Shown here: positions 1-7,473 of the stretch, piece after piece
Layout: each line of letters starts with the position of its first letter
How positions within the stretch are numbered: position 1 is the stretch's first letter
Assembly: GCF_003666015.1 (NCBI RefSeq)
Contig: NZ_QPLT01000011.1
Location: 1-64,000, forward strand
DNA length: 64,000 nt
Direction of reading: 5' to 3'
Source of the DNA: Halorubrum sp. Atlit-26R
Lineage (GTDB): Archaea > Halobacteriota > Halobacteria > Halobacteriales > Haloferacaceae
Made by a program: the position numbers and the translations under genes
The notes under the pieces: model-generated
Told to the model about the DNA's origin: nothing
The model's input: only the letters and a program-made list of their open reading frames with translations
Database searches by the model: none

Positions 1-182
1 GAAGACAGTGTAGCACAACGTGTTTCCAGCGGGCGAACCCGCCGCTGGCGGGCTCGCCCGCGTGCTTTCCCAACGCTTGTTTGACTAGGCGACGACACTG
101 CTCAACGAAGTCGAGGAGATCGACTTCCATGGACAGAATCGATTTCCTCGGCTTCGTCCTTCTACTCCGTGATAACAGCTGA

Positions 183-374
183 TTAGATCGCTATTCAACA
201 CAGCAGATTGGACAACAACTGAACGATATTGACTCAGACATTTCGGAGTCAATAGATGCTATCAAGCAATATCTTGACCTCCTCGAAGAGAAACGCCAAG
301 CCCTCATCACCGCCGCAGTTACGGGTCAGATTGATATATCTGAGGAGAAAGGTGTCATTCAAGGCGACGATTAA
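183..374 (+). pseudogene. hsdS C-terminal remnant (type I specificity subunit)
   Basis: The reading frame ending in TAA at 372-374 encodes the usual C-terminus of a type I restriction specificity subunit: a conserved helix, then EEKRQALITAAVTGQIDI. An in-frame TGA at 180-182 cuts it off from anything upstream, so only about 63 codons remain and both target recognition domains are missing. The stop overlaps the hsdR start (TAATG), as expected for an hsdM-hsdS-hsdR operon. Bases 1-182 show no recognisable gene and may belong to whatever disrupted hsdS. Confidence 0.8.
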
Positions 375-3334
375 TGAGCAAACCCTACGACGAGAAGGCC
401 TTCGAAAACGAGATCGCGTCCGCCCTCCTCGATCGCGGCTACGTCGCGGTCCCGAGCGATCGCTTCGACGCCGAGCGCGGCATCTTTCCCCAACAGGTCG
501 TCTCGTTCGTGAAGGAGACGCAGCCCGAAGCGTGGTCGAAACTGGAAACCGCTTATAAAGGAAACGCCCGGCAGCGCTTCCTCCAGGAGCTCACCAGCGC
601 GCTCGAACGACAGGGGACGCTCGAACTGCTGCGACACGGGCTCCGCACCACAGGGACGAAGATCGACCTCGCGACGTTCCAGCCCAACACCGGGATCAAC
701 CCCGAACTCCAGCGGAAGTACGACGCCAACGTCCTCGGCGTCACCCAACAGCTCCACCACTCCGCGACGAACCCGGATCGGAGCGTCGACCTCGCCTTGA
801 GCCTCAACGGGATCCCGGTCGCGACCGCCGAACTCAAGAACACCTTCACCGACCAGACGTCGCAGGACGCCCGCGAACAGTACAAAAAGCGGGATTCGAG
901 CGAGCCGGTCCTCCGGTTTAAACGCGGCGCGCTCGTCCACTTCGCGATCGACCAGAACGAGGTGTACTACACGACCGAACTCGACGGCGACGACACCAAC
1001 TTCCTCCCGTTCAACAAGGGCCACGAGAAGGGCGGCGGCAACCCGCCGCGCGAGGACGACCACCGGACCGCCTACCTCTGGAAGGAGGTCTGGGCGCAGG
1101 ACAGCTGGATGGACATCATCCAGCGCTTCATCCACATCGACACCGAGGAGATCAAAAAGGACGGCGTCACCGTCGAGGAGGACGAGACGCTGATCTTCCC
1201 GCGATACCACCAGCTTGAGTGCGTCCGCCAACTGGTGGACAGCGCGAAACGCGAGGGCTCGGGCGAGGACTACCTCGTCCAACACTCCACCGGCAGCGGG
1301 AAGAGCAAGTCCATCGCGTGGCTCGTCCACCGCCTCGTCTCGCTTCACGACGCCGACGACGAGGCCGTCTTCGACGGCGTCGTCGTCGTCACCGACCGGA
1401 CGATCCTCGACGAACAGCTCCGGAACACGATCTACGAACTCGACCACAAGACGGGCGTCGTCCACGGGATCACGGGCGAGAAGGGACCGAAGTCGGAGGA
1501 ACTCGCGGCGGCGCTCGAAGCCGGCAAACCGGTCATCATCACGACGCTCCAGACGTTCCCGTACGTCATCGAGCACACCCAGTCGCTCCCCGAGCGCGAC
1601 TACGCGGTCGTCGTCGACGAGGCGCACAGCAGCCAGACCGGCGAGATGTCCGCCGAGATGAAGGGGATCCTCTCCGGCGTGGACGCGGAGGAGATCGACG
1701 ACGCCGAAGACGCCATCGTCGCCAGCGCCGAAGCCCGGAGCAAACAGCCGAATCTCAGCTTCTTCGCCTTTACCGCGACGCCGAAGGCGAAGACGCTCCA
1801 GATGTTCGGCGAGCCCGACGGCGAGGGCGGTTACGAGCCCTTCCACCTCTACTCGATGCAACAGGCCATCGACGAGGGGTTCATCCTCGACGTGCTGCGG
1901 AACTACACGACCTACGAGACGTTCTACAACGTCGCGAAGGTCGTCGAAGAGGACCCGCAGGTGCCCGAGAAGAAGGCGGTCAAAGCCATCTCGCGGTTCC
2001 TGAAGCTCCACCCGCACAACGTCTCACAGAAGGTCGAGATCATCGTCGAGCACTTCCGGAACAACACGCGGCACAAGATCGGCGGGAAGGCGAAGGCGAT
2101 GATCGTCACCTCCTCGCGTTCTCACGCCGTCCGGTACAAGAAGGCCATCGACGAGTACATCGAGGAAAACGGGTACGACCTGAGCGCGCTCGTGGCGTTC
2201 TCGGGCACCGTCGAGGACGACGGCGGGAGCTACACCGAGGAGGGGATGAACGACGGGATCAAGGAGTCCGAACTGCCGAACGCCTTCGACAGCCAAGCGC
2301 ACCAGATCCTCGTCGTGGCCGACAAGTACCAGACCGGCTTCGATCAGCCGCTGCTCCACACGATGTACGTGGACAAGAAGCTCTCCGGGATTCAGGCGGT
2401 CCAGACGCTTTCCCGTCTGAATCGCACACACCCCGGGAAAGAGGACACGTTCGTCCTCGATTTCGAGAACGAGCAGTCGGAGATCAAGGAGGCGTTCGAA
2501 CCGTTCTACGGGAAGACCACGGTCACCGAGGAGACGGACCCACAGCACCTCCAGCAGCTCGCCAGCGACCTGAAGGCGTTCCGCATCTACGACCAGAGCG
2601 ACGTCGACCGGTTCGCGGAAGTGTTCTTCGACCCGGAGAACACCGGGACTGAGGGGGCACACGCGAAGCTGAGCAGCCTCGTCCAGCCGGCGCGTGACAA
2701 GTTCGTCACGTCCGACGAAGAGACCCAAGAGGAGTTCCGATCGACGCTTCGGTCGTTCCTCCGCCTCTACAAGTTCCAGTCGCAGATCGTCAGCTACGCG
2801 GATACGCACCTCGAAAAGCTGTACACCTTCGGACGGTTTCTCTACAAGGAGCTTCCGAAGGGGTCGGGCCAGCCGGACGTCGAGTTCGACGACGAACTCG
2901 CGCTCCAGTACTACCGGCTCGAAAAGTCTGAGGAAGGCGATATCGAGGTCGACACGACCGACGGAGAGGTTCAGGGCCCGACCGAGACGGGAACCGGCGG
3001 CGGAAGTGACGACGACGAAGTCGAGCTTTCTACCATCGTCGAGAAGATCAACGATAAGCTCGGCACCGACTTCACCGAGGCCGATCAACTGTTCCTCGAA
3101 CAGCTGAAAGAGGACGCACTCGAAGACGATCACCTCCGTCGATCCGCGCGGGTGAACAGTCGCGAGAACTTCGCTCTGGAGTTCGACGACGCGCTCACCG
3201 AGATGTTCATCGATCGGATGGACCAGAACGAGGAGCTGTTCGCCGAATTCATGGATAACGACGAAGTTCAGGAAGTGATCACTGAACACCTACGTCAGCA
3301 AGTGTATCAAGAGAGTCAGCAAGCGGAGGGGTAG
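374..3334 (+). CDS. hsdR: Type I restriction enzyme R subunit (HsdR)
   Basis: A 986-residue motor and nuclease subunit of a type I restriction-modification complex, which translocates and cuts unmodified DNA. The N-terminal PD-(D/E)XK nuclease is visible as VDLALSLNGIPVATAELKN around residues 140-158. The SF2 helicase follows, with Walker A HSTGSGKS near 305, the DEAH box in VVVDEAH near 412 and motif III FTATPK near 464. Motif VI-like QTLSRLNRTHPG lies near 676. A coiled-coil C-terminus would contact the rest of the complex. Length is normal and the start overlaps the hsdS stop. No hsdM is in the window and hsdS is broken here, so restriction would need subunits from elsewhere. Confidence 0.95.
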   Translation: MSKPYDEKAFENEIASALLDRGYVAVPSDRFDAERGIFPQQVVSFVKETQPEAWSKLETAYKGNARQRFLQELTSALERQGTLELLRHGLRTTGTKIDLATFQPNTGINPELQRKYDANVLGVTQQLHHSATNPDRSVDLALSLNGIPVATAELKNTFTDQTSQDAREQYKKRDSSEPVLRFKRGALVHFAIDQNEVYYTTELDGDDTNFLPFNKGHEKGGGNPPREDDHRTAYLWKEVWAQDSWMDIIQRFIHIDTEEIKKDGVTVEEDETLIFPRYHQLECVRQLVDSAKREGSGEDYLVQHSTGSGKSKSIAWLVHRLVSLHDADDEAVFDGVVVVTDRTILDEQLRNTIYELDHKTGVVHGITGEKGPKSEELAAALEAGKPVIITTLQTFPYVIEHTQSLPERDYAVVVDEAHSSQTGEMSAEMKGILSGVDAEEIDDAEDAIVASAEARSKQPNLSFFAFTATPKAKTLQMFGEPDGEGGYEPFHLYSMQQAIDEGFILDVLRNYTTYETFYNVAKVVEEDPQVPEKKAVKAISRFLKLHPHNVSQKVEIIVEHFRNNTRHKIGGKAKAMIVTSSRSHAVRYKKAIDEYIEENGYDLSALVAFSGTVEDDGGSYTEEGMNDGIKESELPNAFDSQAHQILVVADKYQTGFDQPLLHTMYVDKKLSGIQAVQTLSRLNRTHPGKEDTFVLDFENEQSEIKEAFEPFYGKTTVTEETDPQHLQQLASDLKAFRIYDQSDVDRFAEVFFDPENTGTEGAHAKLSSLVQPARDKFVTSDEETQEEFRSTLRSFLRLYKFQSQIVSYADTHLEKLYTFGRFLYKELPKGSGQPDVEFDDELALQYYRLEKSEEGDIEVDTTDGEVQGPTETGTGGGSDDDEVELSTIVEKINDKLGTDFTEADQLFLEQLKEDALEDDHLRRSARVNSRENFALEFDDALTEMFIDRMDQNEELFAEFMDNDEVQEVITEHLRQQVYQESQQAEG

Positions 3335-3389
3335 TACACAGGGGCCGCCGTAGAACAGCGTTAGCGTCCAGGGCCATCCTCGCTTTTGT

Positions 3390-3518
3390 CGAACATCCAG
3401 CACCAGAACGGATACATCTCACACCTGTTCGTCGGCAATCCTCTCGTACAGTTTGTATGTGATCGAGCCGCCAGCAGCAGCCGTCTCAGAGACATGCCCG
3501 ATGGTGCCAAGCAGATCC
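3390..3518 (-). pseudogene. Degenerate copy of the secY 3' end
   Basis: Read on the minus strand this stretch matches the end of the intact secY at 59266-59397. It decodes to ADLLGTIGHVSETAA and SITYKLYERIADEQV, against ANLLGTIGQVSGTG and SITYKLYEEIAEEQL in real SecY. Small deletions (about 2 and 3 bases) shift the frame, and a TGA follows EQV. It lies in the same orientation as secY. Displaced 3' ends of an integration target look like this, so it is interpreted as the scar of an older integration event at secY. Confidence 0.8.
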
Positions 3519-3779
3519 GCCGTCGACGACGAGATCGCGGGCTTCCGCGAGAACGCCACCAAGACGAACTCGCTCGTCGACCGCCTGAAGGCGATCACGC
3601 TGCCCGACCCCGACGACGCCGCCGACGACCTCGGCCGCTACGTCGAGACAAAGAAACGCGCCGACGAGCTCGACGCGAAGATCGCGGAGACCGACCGGCT
3701 CATCGACGAGATCGTCTACGACCTCTACGACCTGACCGAGGAGGAGATCGAGATCGTCGAAGAAGCGGTGGCGGAGTAG
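3519..3779 (+). pseudogene. C-terminal remnant of an Eco57I-type restriction-modification methylase
   Basis: About 86 codons match the extreme C-terminus of haloarchaeal Eco57I/PglX-type adenine methylases: a long helix, KRADELDAKIAETDRLIDEI, then VYDLYDLTEEEIEIVEEAV and a stop at 3777-3779. All catalytic parts (NPPY region, AdoMet site) and the start are missing. The upstream junction is the secY relic at 3518, so a recombination event cut the gene. Confidence 0.7.
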
Positions 3780-3787
3780 TCGTCGAC

Positions 3788-3816
3788 GCGACCGAGCGGA
3801 GCGAGGTCGCGCTTTT
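3788..3816 (+). terminator. Hairpin plus T-run after the methylase remnant
   Basis: The GCGACC/GGTCGC inverted repeat with an 11-base loop is followed by GCTTTTA. A near-identical unit occurs at 4198-4227, followed by GCTTTTT, so this is also a repeated intergenic element. Confidence 0.5.
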
Positions 3817-3819
3817 ATA

Positions 3820-4330
3820 AGTGACCGTCGTTGCCGCAGTGAACTCCTTCAAAGCCCCAGCCGCTCGCTTATAAATGGCGGATCGCGGAGCGACGACGAA
3901 CACCGCCAAAGCCCCAGCCGCGAGGACTCGCGCGGCTTGCTGCGCTCCTCGCTCACTCCGTTCGCTGCGGTGCTTACTGCGCCGTGCTTCGTCCTCGCGA
4001 CTGCCCCTTTGAATCCCACCCCCACGCACAGCCCCGCACCTCACGCCTCCCCAGCCTCGTCGGCCTCCCTCCGGTCGGCCGACTCCCTCGCGTGGTGCTG
4101 TCTCGCGGCCGCCGAGGGCGGCCGCTCGCAGGCACGCGCCACCGTGATAGCTGGCGCTTATTGATTCGTCCGTACTGAGCGATGGGATCGGTCGAACGCG
4201 ACCGAGCGAAGCGAGGTCGCGCTTTTTGATCGAGCTTTTTCCGTGAGCGGTCGCGGGCGCAGCGAGCGACCCGACTCGGAAAACGATCGGAGTGAGGCCG
4301 TCGCGGGGGAGCTGGGCACGCGGAGAGAGA
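3820..4330. repeat. GC-rich non-coding block with dispersed-repeat character
   Basis: No convincing gene lies in these roughly 510 bases. The motif CAAAGCCCCAGCCG occurs at 3850-3863 and again at 3907-3920 (57-bp period). A long CT-biased tract with clustered short inverted repeats follows, then a second copy of the terminator-like unit (4198-4227). This composition resembles the abundant dispersed intergenic repeats I associate with Halorubrum-type genomes. The open frames here look like shadows of composition, not genes. Confidence 0.5.
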
Positions 4331-4486
4331 TTACACCGCGTCGTCGCGGTCTTCGATGGATTTGACGACGAGCGCCGTCTTTCCCATCCGCCGACGTCCG
4401 TAGACGACGCCCAACTCCGCAGAGTCACTGTCGTATAATTCGTGGAGCCTGTCGAGTTCTCGTTCTCGGTTCACGAACGCAGGCAT
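4331..4486 (-). pseudogene. N-terminal fragment of an archaeal ATPase
   Basis: Fifty-one codons from an ATG at 4486 give FVNRERELDRLHELY and the P-loop YGRRRMGKTALV, then stop straight after DRDDAV. The intact paralogue at 5891-7273 continues past exactly this point (DRDDAVVYQATE). Walker B, sensor and C-terminal domains are missing. The break coincides with the edge of the repeat block, so a rearrangement there probably removed the rest. The promoter and operator (4539-4564) survive. Confidence 0.8.
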
Positions 4487-4507
4487 GTCTCCGCCTTTGA
4501 ACCACCA

Positions 4508-4564
4508 GCATATAAAACGCACATATAGCGTAGCTCAGACTATCGTAGTTCAAGCTACGGTAGT
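4508..4564 (-). promoter_or_regulatory. Promoter and palindromic operator of the truncated ATPase
   Basis: On the minus strand a TATA-like TTTTATAT lies about 22-30 bases before the 4486 ATG, suggesting a leaderless transcript. Just upstream is a 10-bp inverted repeat, ACTATCGTAG at 4539-4548 against CTACGGTAGT at 4555-4564 (9 of 10 pairs, 6-base spacer). The intact ATPase at 5891 has a different palindrome in the same position, which suggests autoregulation. Confidence 0.5.
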
Positions 4565-4733
4565 TGTGGTAACGAAATATCAGAGCATGTGAATACGGGA
4601 GTAAGAGAGACACGTACAAGATCCCGATCGCGAGGTCGTGCCTTTTCGTCAGGAGTTCGGACGGGTGCCACCTGTTCTTTGTTAGGATTTCCCCTAACAC
4701 TTATCGGAGCAGGGTGCGTCGACACGCGTGTGG

Positions 4734-5023
4734 ATGAGCGATGACGTCACCGTACTCGAAGACGAGATCGAGGCCTACGCCGACGGTACTGTTGCGCGGG
4801 TTCGCGTGCTCTCGGTCCCGACCGGTTCGAGGACGGGATCAAGTACGCCTACCATTACGGCGAAGCCGGCGCGGACGAGCCGATCATCCGGTTCGACAAC
4901 CACCACGGCGTCCACGAGCTCCACCTCGGGGGAGAGGCCTTCGAGATCGACTACCCCGGCCTCGCGGAGATCTTCCGCGCGTGGCGGGCGGCGCTCCCAG
5001 AGGAGAAACGCGACGACTGGTAG
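4734..5023 (+). pseudogene. TumE/DUF6516-type toxin, frameshifted
   Basis: The N-terminus (MSDDVTVLEDEIEAYADGTV) is in one frame and the C-terminus (YHYGEAGADEPIIRFDNHHG ... WRAALPEEKRDDW) is in another. The two join cleanly if one base is restored near 4822 (VP-D-RFEDGIKY). Together they give a complete toxin of about 97 residues of the DUF6516/TumE family, which is normally co-encoded with the TumA antitoxin found just downstream (5084). As sequenced, the toxin would be truncated. A sequencing error or a phase-variable site are alternatives. Confidence 0.7.
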
Positions 5024-5083
5024 CGCGTTCGAACACGGTGACCGACGTACTGGCCGCGACCGACTCCACGACCCACACCACCC

Positions 5084-5479
5084 ATGACTCAGACACTCCA
5101 CGTTCGGATCGAGTCCGCCGACCGTAGCGACCTCGAAGAGCGCCTCGAAGCGATCGACGCCGGCGAGGACGTCGAACCCAGCGAGCCGACGCTCTCGATT
5201 GAGAACCTCGAAACGTTCGGCCGCGTCTTCCGCTCGACCAATCTCAAGCTCTTAGAAGCGATCGTCGAACACGAGCCAGGGAGCATCCGCGAGCTCGCGC
5301 GCTTGGTTGACCGGAACCCGCCGGAAGTCCTCGAAAACGTGAACGAGCTGGCCGACTACGGACTCCTCGAACTCGAAGAGGACGGCCGGGCGAAGCGGCC
5401 GGTCGTGTGGTACGACGAGATCGACGCCGACATCCCGCTCACGACTGGGTCGGGACAGGGGCGCAAGGCGAACGCCTGA
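5084..5479 (+). CDS. tumA: TumA-type antitoxin (HVO_A0114-like HTH protein)
   Basis: A 131-residue protein. The N-terminal segment (LHVRIESADRSDLEERLEAI) is followed by a MarR/ArsR-like winged helix-turn-helix around residues 45-105 (NLKLLEAIVEHEPGSIRELA, then VNELADYGLLELEEDG). This is the usual architecture of the antitoxin partner of TumE/DUF6516 toxins, which it neutralises while probably repressing its own operon. It begins 60 bases after the toxin stop and is intact although the toxin frame is broken. Confidence 0.8.
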   Translation: MTQTLHVRIESADRSDLEERLEAIDAGEDVEPSEPTLSIENLETFGRVFRSTNLKLLEAIVEHEPGSIRELARLVDRNPPEVLENVNELADYGLLELEEDGRAKRPVVWYDEIDADIPLTTGSGQGRKANA

Positions 5480-5497
5480 CCCGGCGAGGAGACACGG

Positions 5498-5698
5498 ATG
5501 GGCGACGACGTCGACCCCGAGGATCCGCGTCCTACTGCTCACTACCACGTCGACCGCAACGCAGAGTGGTACTACGTCGACGGCGACCTCGCGGGGACGA
5601 TCGCCCTCGGGCCAGCGACCGACGCCAGGCAAGGTGACGACTGGGTGCTTTCGCTCTCGGCCGCGATGCGGGGTCGCGTTACGTTAGTGTCAACATAG
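5498..5698 (+). CDS. Small hypothetical protein
   Basis: Sixty-six residues beginning MGDDVDPEDPRPTAHYHVD, soluble and acidic, without a recognised domain. It starts 18 bases after the tumA stop and could be co-transcribed. The C-terminal ten residues become less acidic and run into AT-rich sequence, so the end may be eroded. Function unknown. Confidence 0.4.
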   Translation: MGDDVDPEDPRPTAHYHVDRNAEWYYVDGDLAGTIALGPATDARQGDDWVLSLSAAMRGRVTLVST

Positions 5699-5830
5699 CT
5701 TCCGTCATGCTATTTTACAGGAAAAACATATTCATTTACTGACTATAAAGGTGAATTAATTCGGATATGTTTTGTCGCCTGACCTGCTCAAACCGAGCGG
5801 TCCGATTAAGCCCCGTAGACAATTTCAAAT

Positions 5831-5890
5831 TAGCCTATTTCAAAATAGGCTATTCGGAAGTATTATTTTTCGCCCCGGTGGAGGAGGGGT
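5831..5890 (+). promoter_or_regulatory. Palindromic operator and promoter of the ATPase gene
   Basis: A perfect 10-bp inverted repeat, TAGCCTATTT (5831-5840) and AAATAGGCTA (5843-5852), is separated by two bases. A TATA-like TATTATTTTT (about 5861-5870) follows, then the ATG at 5891. The repeat sits where an archaeal BRE/TFB site would be, so a protein binding it would block initiation. The region 5699-5890 is conspicuously AT-rich compared with its surroundings. Confidence 0.6.
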
Positions 5891-7273
5891 ATGGACCGCT
5901 TCGTGAATCGGGACGACGAACTCGCTCGGCTCCGCGACTGCTACGAGTCCGACGACGCGGAGATGGTCGTGGTGTTCGGCCGGCGACGCCTCGGGAAGAC
6001 GCAGCTCGTCCAGCACTCGCTGTCCGACCGTGACGACGCGGTGGTCTATCAGGCCACGGAGACCACCGCTCAGGTACAGCTCGACGAGTTCGTCGACGTC
6101 GCCGCCGAGACCTTCCCCGGCGTCACGCGGATCAAACAGAACTGGGAAGCGCTGCTCGGGTATCTGGGCGATCAGGACGGCATCGTCGTCCTCGACGAAT
6201 TCCCCTACCTCATCGACGCCGACGAGAGCCTCCCCTCAGTAATTCAGCGACTCTGGGACCAACGGCTCCGGGACACCTCGGGGACGCTCGTGCTGGTCGG
6301 GTCGTCGATCAGTATGATGGAAGAAGCGACGCTTCTCGGGAGCAGTCCCCTGTACGGCCGATTCACGGAACGGCTCGATCTCCGGCCCCTCGATTTCGCT
6401 GCCGCACAGGCGTTCGTTCCGGACGCGTGTTCGCCCGAAGACCGGATTTTCACGTGGGGAATCTTCGGCGGCGTTCCGTACTATCTCGACGGCGTCGATC
6501 TCGGACGGGACCTCGGAACGGTTCTCACCGAGGAGCTCCTCTCCCAGAAGGGATACCTACATAACGAACCGGAGTACGTGCTCCGCACCGAACTCACGGA
6601 CCCGAACCGATACTTCGCGATCCTCACCGCCATCGCCGCGGGAAAGACGACGTCGAACGAGATCGCACAAGCGATAGGAATCGACGGGAAGCAGATATCG
6701 ACGTACACACAGAAGTTAGAACGGTTGCGGCTCATCGAGCGGGAGGTTCCGATCACCGAAGAGAAGGCGAAGTCACGCCGGGGACGCTATCGAATCCTCG
6801 ATCCGCTGTTTCGGTTCTGGTTCCGCTTCGTTTACGGCAGGGAAGATCGATACGAACGCCTCGGGGCGGACGCCTACGACGCGGTCATCGAACCCGAACT
6901 CCCGGATTTCGTGAGCCACGAGTTCGAGCGACTCTGCCGCGACGCACTCCCGGGACTCTACCCGGGCGAGACGTTCCTCGACATCGGCCGCTGGTGGTAC
7001 AACGAGCACGAGGTCGACGTCGTCGGATTCACCACGGACGGAACGATGGTCGCCGGGGAGTGCAAGTTCACGAACGCACCGCTCGATTACGGAGCGCTCT
7101 CCTCGCTCGAAGACCACGCCGCCGAGATACGCTGGACGCCGGACGGCGATGAGAGGGACACTGAGTACGCCTTATTCACCCGGAATGGTGCGACACGGTC
7201 CGTTCAAGAAGCCGTGTCCGAGCGCGATGACGTACGACTGTTCGACCTCGAAGACGTCGCGAAACACGCGTAG
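5891..7273 (+). CDS. Archaeal-type P-loop ATPase with DUF234-like nuclease domain
   Basis: 460 residues. The P-loop is GRRRLGKT (30-37) and Walker B is IVVLDEFPYL (DE at 102-103), an STAND/AAA-like ATPase of the archaeal ATPase family. A winged helix follows (SNEIAQAIGIDGKQISTYTQ, about 255-275). The C-terminal part, EVDVVGFTTDGTMVAGECKF (about 370-390), fits the DUF234 PD-(D/E)XK-like fold with E-D...GECK residues. Such proteins are often next to toxin-antitoxin and restriction genes and may act in defence, but the substrate is unknown. A truncated paralogue lies at 4331-4486. Confidence 0.85.
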   Translation: MDRFVNRDDELARLRDCYESDDAEMVVVFGRRRLGKTQLVQHSLSDRDDAVVYQATETTAQVQLDEFVDVAAETFPGVTRIKQNWEALLGYLGDQDGIVVLDEFPYLIDADESLPSVIQRLWDQRLRDTSGTLVLVGSSISMMEEATLLGSSPLYGRFTERLDLRPLDFAAAQAFVPDACSPEDRIFTWGIFGGVPYYLDGVDLGRDLGTVLTEELLSQKGYLHNEPEYVLRTELTDPNRYFAILTAIAAGKTTSNEIAQAIGIDGKQISTYTQKLERLRLIEREVPITEEKAKSRRGRYRILDPLFRFWFRFVYGREDRYERLGADAYDAVIEPELPDFVSHEFERLCRDALPGLYPGETFLDIGRWWYNEHEVDVVGFTTDGTMVAGECKFTNAPLDYGALSSLEDHAAEIRWTPDGDERDTEYALFTRNGATRSVQEAVSERDDVRLFDLEDVAKHA

Positions 7274-7372
7274 AGAGCAGTCAACGGCCAGAGTGGGTCG
7301 ATAGCCGGTGCTCGAAATGAAACTAGCTTCGGGGTCAGCTAATCCGTTTCAATAAAACAGCGTAAGAACGCC

Positions 7373-7404
7373 GAGAACGCCCGCTGACGTTCGAGGCCGT
7401 TCTC
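7373..7404 (-). terminator. Displaced secY terminator
   Basis: On the minus strand, GAGAACG and CGTTCTC form a 7-bp stem, followed by GGCGTTCTTACGCTGTTTTA. It sits immediately after the stop codon of the stranded secY tail (7403-7405). This is what is expected if it terminated secY before the provirus moved it about 52 kb away. Confidence 0.6.
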
Positions 7405-7438
7405 ACTCGTTGTCGAACATCTGGCGCATTTCTTGCTG
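7403..7438 (-). pseudogene. Stranded secY C-terminal tail at the left provirus end
   Basis: Read on the minus strand it encodes QQEMRQMFDNE then TGA. Intact SecY ends MMRQMFGSE. The MRQMF codons are identical at nucleotide level (the att core) while the last three residues differ. This is the signature of a gene whose 3' end was replaced by integration and whose original tail was displaced. Confidence 0.75.
7414..7429. other. attL core (16-bp direct repeat)
   Basis: CGAACATCTGGCGCAT, identical to 59266-59281 in the secY 3' end and in the same orientation. Sequences diverge on both sides. The integrase gene begins 45 bp to the right. Confidence 0.75.
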
Positions 7439-7473
7439 GGGGTTCCAAATATGTGGGCGTCGATCGACTGTGT

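Noticed and set aside
371-2017. Large minus-strand open frames opposite hsdR
   Set aside because: They are Arg/Leu/Val-rich antisense shadows caused by high GC and codon bias; hsdR on the plus strand has full motif support.
3937-4178. Short frames in the GC-rich block
   Set aside because: Low-complexity Pro/Arg/Ser translations in several frames, no start context; explained by the dispersed repeat.
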